Assembly: GCF_004359215.1 (NCBI RefSeq)
Contig: NC_090611.1
Coordinates: forward strand, 646,189-710,188
DNA length: 64,000 nucleotides
Source of the DNA: Bremia lactucae
Taxonomy: Eukaryota > Oomycota > Peronosporomycetes > Peronosporales > Peronosporaceae
Direction of reading: 5' to 3'
The position numbers and the translations under genes are program-made. This document shows, in pieces, positions 1 through 11,295 of the stretch (positions within the stretch are counted from its first letter, which is position 1; each line of letters starts with the position of its first letter). A model generated the notes under the pieces. That model saw nothing but the letters and a program-made list of their open reading frames with translations. It was not told the origin of the DNA and made no database searches.

Positions 1-1195
1 AGGAGATAGACCCTAAATTTAGCCAATGCATATTTCATGGCAAGGAGTTCCTTGTCATGCACTGGGTAATTGCGTTCAGCTGGTTGCAGCTGACGCGATT
101 GGTAACAGACGACGCGCTCCGCGCCGTCTGTATTGTATTGCATTAACGCACAGCCGATTGCGAAATCGCTGGCGTCACAGACCACATGGAATGGTCTGTC
201 TTGATCTACAATAGCCAAAATTGACGATTGCATCAAGCTTTGCTTGATGCCTTCATTGAAACGCTGACAATCAGCGTTCCATAGCCATTTCTCGTCGTTT
301 TTTCAAGAGACGAGAGATATGAACTGTCATCTCGGCATAATTGCAGGAGTACTTGTGAAAGTACGCCGCTAGTCCAAGGAACTTTAAATGTCCCTTGACA
401 TCGACTGAAACTGGCTAGTCGGTAATTGTCTTGATCGTTTCAAGATCAGGGCGCACGCCGAGGTTTCCGACGATGCACCCAAGAAGTGGTATTTCGCTTG
501 CAGCAAATATATACTTCTTGAGATTTGCTTACAATATATGCTTTCGCATAAGTATAAGGACCTGACGAACGTGAGTTTAATGAACTTCCACGTCCGTCTT
601 TCCGTCCATTGCCCGGCTATGGACGAATACATTGTCAAAATGTCTCGGTGCGAATTCTCGCTCCGGTCTCAACAGATTCGTTACGCATCAGTTGAATGTT
701 GTAGGGGCGTTACTAAACCCTGTGGTATTATCAGCCATTCCCAGAGCATCCCACGAAGAGTGCTCACTGCTGTGTACGGGATACCCGTTCACGCATAAGG
801 ATCTAATAAAATCGATCCATCAGATCCATAGACGAAAAGATGGTACTCTTAGACACATCATCTATGATTACGTCTTTTTTGGGTATCGGCGTTTGAGCCG
901 GTACCGTTGCAGCATTTAGTTTATTTAATGCGTGCACTATCCGCCACCCTCCTGTGGCTTTCCGCACACAGAACGTCGGAAAGCTATGTGGGGAGGTTGA
1001 CTCCCTTGCATGGCCCCCTTTTAATCGATCGATAAAGAATTTATTGATCGCAACTACTTGTTCACGAGGCAGTGGCCACTGCTTCATGACACAGTACTTC
1101 GAGCCCGGTTTGGGCTCGATCTCATGTCGAGTGCCTTTATCTATCGGCAATTTGCATGGAACTGCTTCAGGGAATACATCCCCAAATTCAAGCAC
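1..1195 (-). pseudogene. Ty3/gypsy reverse transcriptase-RNase H remnant (element A)
   Basis: On the minus strand the segment 1195-803 encodes the start of a gypsy reverse transcriptase, with the linker leading to the conserved stretch FCVRKATGGWRIVHALNKLN and then the PIPKKDV and SSMDLMD motifs of the RT palm. The reading then breaks by stops and frameshifts. Palm and thumb remnants continue at 640-380, and an RNase H remnant (a frame around VCDASDFAIG and QLQPAERNYPVHDKE) lies at about 1-300 and runs off the window. No frame is open throughout, so this is a dead copy. A closely related RT/RNase H lies at 46.9-47.9 kb. The element would have continued to the left of the window. Confidence 0.85.
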
Positions 1196-1437
1196 ACACC
1201 CCCATTCCTAGACAGGCTGTTCTTCAGATCAATATGGTGGGATGTACAATCTACAGTGCATTGGACTTAGTGATAGTTACTATTAATTGCTCATGTGAGC
1301 TAGCGATATTCAGCTTACAGCGGTCAGCACCCCAAGCGGGATGTTATGGGCCAGAAGGGCTTTCCAACGCCCCGGCAACATTTAATCGTCTAGTGACGCA
1401 ACTGTTTCGCCCTCATCGAGGTTATGCACATGTATAA
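1196..1437 (+). pseudogene. Inverted gypsy RT fragment (element E family)
   Basis: This 240-bp piece reads on the plus strand, opposite to the gypsy remnants on both sides. It encodes PIPRQAVLQ, YSALDLV and then SNAPATFNRLVTQLFRPHRG, the middle of a gypsy reverse transcriptase. At the nucleotide level it resembles the minus-strand RT of element E (about 54,710-54,930). It repeats part of the RT also present in the flanking element A, so it is an added fragment, not a simple inversion of A. The junction lies at about 1195-1197. Confidence 0.75.
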
Positions 1438-2765
1438 AGGATTTGTCTTAAGCGACTCACAGGATTGAATAGTATATCTCTCAATCCGAGTCTTCACATC
1501 GTGGACACTTTCGTCCATCGATGAGCTGCTGAGAACCCGTTCGTTCTCTGCAAAAATTACCGCTGACCGAATGTCGGTTACGTAATTGTCCTCTGTGACG
1601 AGTACGCAGATCTGCTTGATTTTACCACCAAGCAGATCTCTCAAGAACCGCTTGGGTTCTAGGATTGGTAATTGAGTTTTCTCCGAAGTTAACTTCGGAG
1701 CCGCATACAGATCAAGAGTATAAGTGCCTACACTTGATCCGTCATTAACCAGGACATTCAATGTCTCAGTTTCTTCCTGGGATTTATCCACAGGTTGCCG
1801 AGGGATTAAACCCTCGGGATGCTGAAGTCTAGTCACTTCAGCATTTATTATTTGAGGAGATTTCTCCTCAAGTACGTGAGAACTTAATCCCTCAACGTAT
1901 TCCGACTGTGATTGCGCTATTACAGTCGGGTCCTCTACCGTCGACTCTTTACTCGACCTAGGATCATCATGTTGTCCATTTTAGACAACCTATATCTTCC
2001 TCAGATATCGCCCGCTAGGCATTCATTCATGTCTCAATCCACTCGACTTATTCGAGTGGTGGACCTTCGGCGCTGCCTGTACATTCGCACAGCCGCCGGC
2101 AGCTGACTCCACAGGGTGATTATTAATCACACTGTGATCTTGTGCAGTCGTACTAAGTGAGGCCATCGCACTCACTCGTACATCTACACGCTTGTGGACG
2201 CTCCAAAACGTTCATCAGATGGCCGTCTAATGAACAAGTAGTAGGTATTATACGGATCGGTGCTGCCAGTGATTCTTGGCCCATGTTTTCTGAGCCAAGG
2301 TGAACCAAGGATGACGTCAAATTTGTCATCCGAATCCAGTACGATGAAATCATCATCGTTCTATAAATGTTTAACGTGTAGTGAAATTTCACTACGCGTT
2401 TCATTACTGTTATCGATACGCCTGTCGCTAGACACACCGTCATCCTCGTTGGAGGGATGTCGTGCTCAACAGATTCGAGCCTACGACCCTCTAGAGACTG
2501 GCGACGAATAAAGTTATTCGGCGCCCAACAGTCCACTAGGGCTTTTAGTGACAAATTATTTGTCACTTTAAACTTCAAGGTGATGAGGGATACCTCATCG
2601 CCAGGTGCAGAAACACATAATGATTGCGTATCTCGAGCAACTTTCGTCAAGAGATTTGCAAATTTTCGTGAGGTTGCCGGATCAGTCGGACGTCGCGCAC
2701 CAACTGACCCCGACCGTTTTTTTGTCGGTCCACCTCGCTGTTGCGATTCTCGCAACAACGTCGGA
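1438..2765 (-). pseudogene. Degenerate gypsy protease and linker, hairpin-rich (element A)
   Basis: Minus-strand frames carry a retropepsin-like segment at about 2520-2250. The usual DSGA active site reads DCWA in the phrase LKALVDCWAPNNFIRR, and the protease C-terminus appears after a frameshift as DDKFDVILGSPWL. Downstream, 1836-1440 encodes a linker before the RT. Stops, a frameshift and the loss of the active-site SG mark it as dead. The most striking property is structural: perfect inverted repeats with 6-11 bp arms occur every few dozen bases, listed in the findings. Confidence 0.7.
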
Positions 2766-2822
2766 CGGTTGGTGCTTTGCCAACCATGGCATGCCTAGGA
2801 TGAGGTCAGCCACATTTTGCTT
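2766..2822 (-). pseudogene. Protease C-terminal fragment of element C family
   Basis: The minus strand reads DLILGMPWLAKHQP, a gypsy protease C-terminal motif. The plus-strand text closely matches element C near 42,106-42,150. It sits upstream of a second protease copy in element A, so it is a fused foreign fragment. Confidence 0.5.
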
Positions 2823-2829
2823 TTGTTAA

Positions 2830-4064
2830 AGCCAAAAGTCCAAACCTCCTTTAAAAGATATCTGGTGGTGTGAAGATGCGTGTAGCGTATGTCAAATAAG
2901 CAGCTTTTCTCCTAAATGATTAAAAAAACTCGATACGGAGAAACCCACTATACCGAGGCATTCATGAGAATGATCACTGACAATTTGGCTTGCAGGTAAT
3001 TTTTTTGTTTGCTATTGGCGTACTTATATCATGTAGGCACACGATTTACGTATACACCTATGCCGATGGCTTTGCTTACATAGAAAATATAAGTACGAAA
3101 AATCTAGTACACCAAGCTTGGTGATATACAGTGTTACCTGTATCTCGTACGGCATTATGAGTACAACAATGGAAACTATAACATTTTACATTTTGACGGA
3201 AGAAGTGTGGCTGCTGTCACATTGGAGATTACTTTGTTGGTGTTGTCACTTCGCACGACCACATCGAAAGGAAAAGCAATCGTATAGGCCCCATTAAGAG
3301 CTCCTCATATTATGGTATGACCATTTTTCCTCGCGAATTCAGTTAAGGAGGCTTTAACCTCCTCCGCGTCAATACATCAAGTTGAGCTGAAACATTCCAG
3401 CTTTTGCTTAATGGATCGGGGCAGCATCCGTTGCCGGAAAATTGCTTTGAATCTCAAGAGCGTGTGCGTTCATCTGCCACAACATTTGTTTTACACGAGC
3501 GTGCGCTGCGCATTTTAATTCGCTTGTTGGCACTAGTCATCACTTTTTGGATATCCAAGATTGTCGACTCGTGGAGGTCGCAGATGATTCACGAGGTGTT
3601 GTCACGCGTGACGGCACTAAGGCACAAAGGAAGTGTGCATCACAATTCTGCTTGACTTTTTAATTTGATAGAATGTAGCTAGCATATATATTTATATATA
3701 TATTAAGCCTGAAGCAACTTCGATATTGTTTTTCGTATGTATGCCTAACGACTCGCGTATGATACTCCTAGGCCATGAACGGTTGCCTCCAGGACGTATT
3801 TACCAATTTAAATAGTGATTGTCACATCATATGACTTCATGTTAACGACAATCGTTGCAAGACTATCGATCCAAAAGTCTTAAAGCATTAACATATATTT
3901 GGCATGATTGCGACTATTGCCGCAGACGTTTTAGCTATTGCTACAGAAGTTTTGTCTATTGCCACAGACACAACACCTTTGATTGACTATTCGGTGACAC
4001 TTTGTTAGTTATTATCCCTAACTATTAAACCAATAATACCGCTATAATACTGCTTGTTGGGGCA
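2830..4064. other. Gene-free stretch with a dispersed repeat at its right end
   Basis: No frame here looks like a gene, and the stretch 3650-3720 is AT-rich. The last 170 bases (about 3895-4030) belong to a dispersed repeat also found in the opposite orientation near 11,705-11,850. Confidence 0.5.
3895..4030 (+). repeat. Dispersed repeat, copy 1
   Basis: The phrase TGCGACTATTGCC.CAGACGTTTT with nearby CTATTGCCACA, then CCT.TGATTG.CT..TCGGTG, recurs as a reverse complement at about 11,705-11,850. The copia element begins at 4065, directly after this copy. The repeat could be a MITE or part of an LTR. Confidence 0.5.
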
Positions 4065-4253
4065 TGACAACACACTGCGTAAGAATGTCTTCGTGTAGGG
4101 GAAAATGGAAGTAAATTCGTTCTTATAAAACACTCATACATGTAATGTACTTAAATATAACAACTTCGCTTACTCTTCTTCTTGTGTCATTCACGACAGT
4201 AACCGCCACATCAGCACGACAACGAACCGTCGCCTGATGTTCCACCTTCAACA
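4065..4253 (-). repeat. Copia 1 3' LTR
   Basis: This 189-bp LTR begins TGACAAC and ends CCTTCAACA on the plus strand, so it reads TGTTGAAGG...GTTGTCA on the element's own strand. It differs from the other LTR at only a few positions. Confidence 0.88.
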
Positions 4254-5975
4254 CTCCTCCTCGACGTCCAATATTGGTCTTGGCCACATGAAACTTCTTT
4301 GTCGAAATTGTCTTGGTCAGGAAATCAGCGAGCTGTAACTGTTACAGCTCGCTGATTTTGATTTCCTGACCAAGACAGGGTTTCAATATACTCCAGCTGA
4401 ATTACCTTGTTCTTGACTTGATCACGGACAAAATGATAGCGTGTATCAATGTGCTTCGCACGACTTTGATATCCTTCATTTTTCGAGATAGCGATCCCAA
4501 TTTGATTGTCCTCGTAAACCATAACTGGACCATTAATCTTGACCTTCATCTCCAGCAATAGCGATTTAGTCCACAATACTTCTTGTATGTACAATGATAG
4601 GGCCACATATTCGGCTTCAGCAGTGCTTAGCGACACACTGTTTCGCATTTTTGACTTGAAAATCACGGGTGATCCGTTGACCATCACCATCACACCTGAT
4701 GTTGAGCGTCGATTGTCCTTATTACTGCCTCAATCAGCGTCACTACATGCACTCAACTGCAGTTCGCGTGACTTGCTCCGATAGCAGAGTCCATCCATAG
4801 CGGATGACTTTAAATAACGCAGCACTCGGATAGCCGCATTTCAATGTTCTTCACTTGGTTTTTCTAAGTGTCGACTCACTTGCCACACCGCGAATGCAAT
4901 ATCGGGTCTTGTGCCGGTTGCCACGTAGAGAAGTGAACCCACCAATGAACGATACGGACGATTTTTCATTTTTTGGTCCATCACTTCACACTTTATCATG
5001 TTCTGGCCTTGCACACCCGGATTATACACCGGTCTAGCATTATCTTGATTAAATTTTTGCAACCATTCTTGCTATACACGCGCTTTGACTGATCTTGAGT
5101 CGTTTCTCCTCCATCTTGTAGTCAACTTCGATGCCCAGAATAAATCGCACTTTGCCCAGTCTCATGAGCTGAAATTTAGTAGACAACTCATCAGCAACTT
5201 CTTAAATTGAGTCGTACGAAAGACCACCAATGAGCATGTCATCGACATATAACGTCACGTAAGTCCATGAAAAATTGTCAAATCGACGAACAAATACACA
5301 GGGATCCAAAGCACACGCCGCAAACTCCATGCTCTTAAAAACGCTTGAATAGTCTTAAGCCATGTTGCAGCAGCTTGTTTCAGTCCATACAGGCTTCGAT
5401 TTAGCTTGAGCACTTGACTCGATTTCATTTCAACGCCCTTGGGTGTATTAATAAACACCTCTTCTTCGAGAACACCATTGAGAAATGCTGTATCGACATC
5501 AAACCGGAATATAGCCATCCCCCATAAGGGCAACATACCGCGAAAAACACAAGAATTGAATTCATGTTCGCGACCGGAGAATACGTGTCGAAGTAATCAA
5601 TTCCATAGGTCTGACGATAATCTAGTGCCACAAGCCGAGCCTTATATCGCTCAATATCACCATTTTCATTTCGCTTGATGGCGAATACCCACTTAGTTCT
5701 AATTACCTTCTTGTTTAACAAATTGTCCACGGGACCCCACGTCTTTTTGCTCTTTAGTGCCTTCAGTTCGGCTTCTATCGCTTCTTTCCACATCGTACTT
5801 AAATGCCGCATTAGCTTGATCATACTCAATACAATATCGTTTTGAAGCACATTCCACAGGTTCATCTCCACGTGACGAAACGATAGCATCTGACACTCCC
5901 GACCGGAACCAAAGCTTGTGAGTCTGTACTTGGAAGAGATATTGCACGAGGTTGATTGTGTCCACTAACATGAAT
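4254..5975 (-). pseudogene. Copia 1 reverse transcriptase-RNase H
   Basis: The reading runs from right to left. It begins with the RT start (WKEAIEAELKALKSKKTW, then KTKWVFAIKRNENG-like text around 5700-5850). It continues with the palm phrase AFLNGVLEEEVF and SLYGLKQAA, and the catalytic LYVDD at about 5225-5260. The RNase H part has SLSTAEAEYVALS, EDNQ and HIDTRYHFVRDQV at 4690-4400. Several frameshifts separate these blocks. The last codons, which should encode the normal copia C-terminus, are displaced by the fold-back insertion at 4310-4376. The gene is dead. Confidence 0.85.
4310..4376. repeat. Fold-back palindrome inside copia 1 RNase H
   Basis: Thirty bases at 4310-4339 are repeated as the reverse complement at 4341-4376, interrupted by a 6-base insertion in the right arm and separated by a single base. 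It breaks the RNase H C-terminus. Confidence 0.9.
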
Positions 5976-6129
5976 GTGTCTCCAGACTGTCATCGAGATT
6001 AGCCCATCCCTCCCTGGGCACAATGGCCTGAATATCGTCCTTAATTAAATCAGCTGGCTAAATGTACACGTCATCGATATCAAAAGCAAATCATCTCCAT
6101 GTCATACTCTAGATGTGTACCCAACGACA

Positions 6130-7360
6130 TTAATTCTTGAGTAGGCGAGACTTTTTGATCACCGCTAGTCTGATCAACGTCCATAGGTTCATTTCATCGT
6201 GATTCGAGGAAATTGGTGATTGAACCCTGATATCGTCGTCTCCTTCGCCATTTATTTTTGCGTGCTGACGAGTTGATACAGGTGCGCCATCAACAACTTG
6301 TACATCCTTCGTCCGTGACTGTTCTTGAAATGTCACTGACCTTGTGACTTCAAGTTTTTCTGGATTATAATTCCGGACACGATTACCTTTCACTTCGTGT
6401 GAATAACCAAGAAACATGCACTGAAATGCCTTCTTGTCCAATTTAGCACGTTTCGCTTTGTCAATGTGTGCGTAACCTTGAGCACCAAAAACGCGCATGT
6501 GTGATATGTCGGGCTTCAAGTTAAAACACATCTCAATTGAAGTCTTCGTCGGGGATGAAGCGCACGTGACCCGGTTGGTCACATATACAGCTGCATATAA
6601 AGCTTCAGCCCACCACTTCTTTTCCACTTGCATGTGATTTAGCGTCGACCTTGAGCGTTCCGTCAGTGTCCTATTCATTCGTAAAGCCATTCCATTTTGC
6701 TGGGGGGTATGGCACTGTCGCTTGGTGTACTATGCCAGCCTTGCGACAAACTTCTGCGAATTTCTTGTTGATGTATTCGCCACCATTGTCGGTACGAATG
6801 CATTTTATCTTAGAATTCAGTTGGTTTTCCATCATCGACTTGTATTCGATGAACTTTCCCAGCACTTCAGACTTATGAGCGATGAAGTATGTCATCACGT
6901 AGCGCGAAAAATTATCCAGAAATGTAACCACGTATTGTGCTCCTCCTTGAGACTTTGTCTCCATTGGACCCATCACATCACTGTGAACAATTTGGAGCAG
7001 CGATTTTGTCTTCACTTTGCCGTGACTTGACTTTGGAAATGGTTTGACTGACGATTTTCCCAGTCACACATCCCTCGCAAATTTCGTCTTAATCATCACT
7101 CGAAGCTTGCACATTTATTCCCTTACACATTTGTGTAGATTTATCAACGTCTTCATTGGAAGATGTCCTAGTCGTGCATGCCACACACTAGGACTCACAT
7201 CTTTAATTCCACAACCAATCACTTAATTAGTGAATGCCGACCCTAATGTCGCACATTCCATCACAAACAATTTCCCCAATTTGTTTACTTTCGCCACCAC
7301 ATCTTGTTCATTCCTTATCACACATGTTTTGTTCGTAAAGTCACATCCAATCCTTTTTCC
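6130..7360 (-). pseudogene. Copia 1 integrase
   Basis: The core reads QIVHSDVMGPM with the first catalytic D, then CIRTDNGGEYINKKF with the second D. After a one-base frameshift near 6690 it reads QQNGMALRMNRTL, where family members have an E in the position of the L; the third catalytic residue is therefore missing. The block KKWWAEALYAAVYVTNR and the C-terminal FGAQGYAH...FLGYS motif follow. The frameshift and missing glutamate make it inactive. Confidence 0.85.
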
Positions 7361-7364
7361 AATA

Positions 7365-8340
7365 TTACAGAAATTTAAAATAGTATGCGATCCAGCTCTG
7401 GAACGTACAGCACGTCTTCAACGCGAATTGGCACGTATTTTTTTTAATAATTCGAGTCGTACCAATTCCAGCAGCCGTAACTGTCTGCCCATTTGCGACC
7501 GAGATGCCGATTGATCGATCCAACGACCGAATCTCCAAAATTTCATTTTGGTATGGGCACATGTGACTACTCGCACCACTGTCGAGTAGCCAACCTTCCG
7601 AACCATGTTCACTAACAGTAAACGCTTGCTCGTTATTTGTCTTGTTGGTTTGATTCTTCCAACAGTCTTTTTTCTTATGACCCTGTTTTCCACATACGAA
7701 ACACGTCCCGGTAAACTTGTTTCTTGTTTCCTTTGACCGAAAAACTTTGCCCTTGAAGCTTCTTGTAGCCTTCAATGCAAGTTCACTTTTCTCCTTGCGA
7801 GAAATGCCTTCGTATTCACGACGAAGCATTTCTTTGGCTTGGAAAATATCAATTTCCTTCTTGTTCTCAATGATTCTGATGATCTGATCATACTCGTCCG
7901 ACAAGCTTCCAAGCAGTATAACGAGCTGCTCGCCAGACGAAACTTCGTCTCCGATGGCTTGCATTAACATGCACAGCTCATCAAACTTTAGAAAGGGGTC
8001 CAGTACACTCTCTCCCTTCTGCATCTTAAATTCATGCAACTGCCGACGCATCTGCACACGATTTGTAAATATTTCTTCGAAGGAAAAAAACTCTTTAATA
8101 TCTCCCAAGCTTCTGCATCCGTGCCTGCATTTCGAACCATGGACTGTAGACTTGGAGTGATTGACGTACACACAATCGCGAAGGCCTTCATATCATTGAC
8201 TTTCCATATCGACGCGTCGGCCCTTGTGGCACTCGGTGCCTTCGTCGCGTCAATGTGCTCCAGTAGCCCTTTCTTGGCTAGTTTCATCCGAGCATTAAAC
8301 TCTCATACATAGTAGTTGTCCATGTTGAGGACCTCATTCG
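7365..8340 (-). pseudogene. Copia 1 Gag and protease
   Basis: The Gag region spans two frames (a 5' part at 8287-8160 and a longer frame 8171-7365), with QLHEFKMQKGESVLDPFLKF typical of copia Gag. A CCHC zinc knuckle, CFVCGKQGHKKKDC, and the protease site LLDSGASSHMC follow. The frame break near 8160 inactivates the product. The presumed start lies close to the primer-binding site at the right LTR. Confidence 0.82.
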
Positions 8341-8349
8341 CCTCACCCA

Positions 8350-8368
8350 CGTTTGGGCTCATAACCTG
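8350..8368 (-). promoter_or_regulatory. Copia 1 primer-binding site candidate
   Basis: The minus strand reads GGTTATGAGCCCAAAC a few bases inside the right LTR. It resembles the copia-type primer site that pairs with the anticodon arm of a Met-tRNA (CAU within TTGGGCTCATAACC on the plus strand) instead of the tRNA 3' end. The tRNA assignment is inferred. Confidence 0.5.
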
Positions 8369-8374
8369 ATGGTA

Positions 8375-8564
8375 TGACAACACACTGCGTAAGGATGTCT
8401 TCGTGTAGGGGAAAATGGAAAGCAAATTCGTTCTTATAAAACCATCATACATGTAACGTACTTAAATATAACAACTTCGCTTACTCTTCTTCTTGTGTCA
8501 TTCACGACAGTAACCGCCACATCAGCATGACAACGAACCGTCGCCTGATGTTCCACCTTCAACA
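8375..8564 (-). repeat. Copia 1 5' LTR
   Basis: This 190-bp LTR matches 4065-4253 almost base for base, including the TGACAAC and CTTCAACA ends. The primer-site candidate abuts its left edge and Gag follows, so it is the 5' LTR of the minus-strand element. Confidence 0.88.
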
Positions 8565-8719
8565 CTGTTTTCCTGCCGACCACCAAGCAATTTCAACGAG
8601 TCGCGCAATACAAACAGTTTTAAGCATATAATGGATTTAAATTACCCTATTAAATCTGAGGTCAATGCTCAGAACACATTGCTGCAGCCACCAATCGGAC
8701 TAGTTAAAATCAAATATAG

Positions 8720-10850
8720 TTCTCGTGAAGCCATGGCAACCATTTTACAAGTTACATTACAACCAATTTTTACAGCCATTGAATGATTTTGCTGCCATGG
8801 GTAGTGACAGAAGTGTCCTACAAACAGCGCAATGGACACCATACGGTCCAATACAAATGCGATGGGGGAGGGTCTTACCGCAATCGGCTTGGTCTAACGA
8901 AAAAACTATTACACGAATTTTTTTACAGCACTCGCCAATTGTCCATTCAGCTTGAAAGGAGTACAAGATGATCTGCATTGGACTTTCCGCGTGGTTGAAA
9001 AGTGTCATAACCACATGCCATCCAGCTGTAAAAACGCCCATCTTGTCCACCTCAGACTCCGAAGAGAAATGGAAAAGACAATAGTTGGATTGTTTGACGC
9101 TGGATTCTCAACAAGAAACACTCAAACTTGTTCACGGAGCGATCGTCACCTTGTTCTGCCAAACAAAAATTGAACAACGTTCCCCAAGCTTCAATTTCAG
9201 AAATTCTATAATGGCCGTTCCCCAATGGATGTTCTTTTACAGAAACTTCGCGGATGCCAATTTGATGTGGAAACTTTAGGGAGCGATGCCCATCCAAGAT
9301 GTACAGAGATGGCTCCGAGTCACAATGACATTTTTCTGGTTGATATCACATACAAGACAAATGTCTTAAAGCTTATTTTGTTGCATCTCGTTGAATGCTC
9401 GTCAATGTATAAATTTTTTCTGTCGCAATAGTTTTCATGACGAACGAAAATCATTCTCCATGCTCCTCAGCAATAAACTTCTTCGATCTATCTTTAGGGA
9501 AAATGCTCCACCGAAAGTTTTTGTTGTTGATTGCGAGCTGCACTAGTTTTGAAAATTCAATACCACTTCCCAACTTCCTACTTTCTCTTAAGTGTATGAC
9601 ACATTAAAAAATATAATTAAAGAAAAGCAAAGCATATTTTTCAAAAGAAGAAAAACGGACAGCCTTCATGAAGAAATGGAGGGCAATAATGTATGCGCAA
9701 AACCTTGAAGCTTCTTTGATAAATTATGGAAGCTTTTTGAATCGCATGTAGACGCAGCAGTCATAAAATTCATTATTGAAACATGGATTTCCTTCAAAAA
9801 ATGTTTGTTGCGGCTTGGACTGACAGTATAACTCATTTTGGTCATTCAGCAACCTCGCGTGGTAAAAGTGCTTACCACATGCTCAAGCAATACATGCCAA
9901 CCAGCATGAAGAACCTCTTTCGTGCGAAAAAAATACTTAGCTATTGATAATAATCTGGCAGATCACGATGTGTCCCAACATCGTCAACAAACGAGTATAT
10001 GCAACTATGCACAGTCAAGGCCCCAAGAAATGAATTTCAGGATATTAATTAAAAAAAAATCAATTTGCGCGGAATAAAATCGACAAACAGCTGAAGTTGC
10101 CTGCCAGCCACAAAGAAATGACGAAGATGTATGCTCTGGAGCGTTTAGCACCATTTGGTTTTTTCCTGTGAACACAAACTGCGTCAATACCTACGTCGAA
10201 AACGAAACTTGTTGTTAAACGACATCCATCCGCATTAGCACTTAACTAAGCCCCACTAACCAAGTCCTCTTGTGTTGCGGCCGGCAAAACGTCTCCCGAT
10301 GACACTTAATCAGGTGGTCGCCAGCTTGTGGCCTTGCCGGACCATCAACGAGCTTCAGACGCTTTCTCAACAAATTCCAACAACTTTACAAGAGCCAGTA
10401 ATTGTGCGTCCGAAGGGAGGCCGTTCTAACAAAATGGATCAACGCGACGCAATTTATCTGGCTTTGAATATGCAGAAACTAACGAAAAAGCCAAAGTACG
10501 ATCAAGCAGAGCTTGTGGTGAAGGAGGACACCGCTCGAACCTTAAACAGTAGCAAGAAACATATCAGCAATTGAACAGGTACCCTCAACTATCGCTCTGT
10601 GTAGAATTTGTGATGGAGATAGACCGTGATGGAAACTGCGGCTACACTTTAAGCACGAGTACCCACAGTTATCGTACCGACATCCAATCGAAGCAGCTTG
10701 ACATTCTGCATCATAGCTTTCGTTATTCGATCAAAACAAGTATTTAATACCAGCAGCATGTCTGACGGCGTCTTTTTAAGTGTAACACGACAAAGAATAT
10801 CGCATATTTCCACAATCACGCTATCCACAGACGCTAACAGCAATGAGCAC
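8720..10850 (+). pseudogene. Decayed MULE transposase with OTU-like C-terminus
   Basis: Plus-strand frames resemble an oomycete MULE transposase read through many breaks. A FAR1/zinc-like N-terminus lies at 8780-8980 (GGGSYRNRLGL...), then EKTIVGLFDAGFSTRNTQ at 9075-9125. The MULE core phrase NDIFLVDITYKTNVLKL follows at 9325-9370, whose D is the usual first catalytic residue. A degraded helical region lies at 9430-10190. At 10,272-10,574 a clearer frame carries EPVIVRPKGGRSNK, followed by VMEIDRDGNCGY at about 10,610-10,645, the Asp-Gly-Asn-Cys motif of OTU cysteine proteases. I saw no terminal inverted repeats. The family call is by motif memory only. Confidence 0.55.
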
Positions 10851-11218
10851 GATTGATTAAGACCGGTTTTAGTCAGTATTAGCCATAACTGTAATCTCCT
10901 TTAAGTCCAAAATCCTCGGGTTATACTCTTACGGCTTCGTATACTGCGCGAGATAATTGTCAGCGAGTTTTGGAAACAGCACATCATGTATCTTTTCCAA
11001 TAAGTAGCATTTCACAATTTGCTCGATCTCAAGCAAATGACTCCTTTCGCCATGCGCGGTCTCTTTAGTAGATGTATGTGCTCATCGAAACTGTTGCGCT
11101 TTCTGTAAATGCGTGTATTGCGCTTTCTGCATATGCTTGTACAAGGATATATATATATACGTGAGAGTAAGGGATGGTATAGTGAAAGAAATAGGGATAT
11201 AGTGTGTGCTTTAAAATT

Positions 11219-11295
11219 AGGCGCTGTAGCTTAGTCGGAAAGGCATGGCAATGCCATCCCACAGGTTACGGGTTATCCCCGGCAACAACCAAAAG
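11219..11295 (+). repeat. tRNA-like head of a SINE candidate
   Basis: GGCGCTGTAGCTTAGTCGG contains a perfect RNA polymerase III A-box (TAGCTTAGTCGG). About 40 bases on, GGTTACGGGTTATCCCC is a weak B-box. The acceptor and D arms can be drawn, but a normal anticodon arm cannot, so it is not a working tRNA gene. The 3' end of the presumed SINE (perhaps to about 11,560) is undefined. Confidence 0.4.

Larger units (their letters stand above)
4065..8564 (-). mobile_element. Ty1/copia retrotransposon 1, full length but inactive
   Basis: Two nearly identical LTRs (4065-4253 and 8375-8564) flank a minus-strand gag-protease-integrase-RT-RNase H region in copia order. A purine-rich tract (minus strand GAGGAGGAG) abuts the left LTR, and a tRNA-like primer site lies inside the right LTR. 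The coding region carries stops, frameshifts, a changed integrase residue and an inserted fold-back. I found no matching 5-bp target duplication outside the LTRs. Confidence 0.9.

Noticed and set aside
11219..11295. A functional tRNA gene
   Set aside because: The anticodon arm cannot be formed and the B-box is poor.
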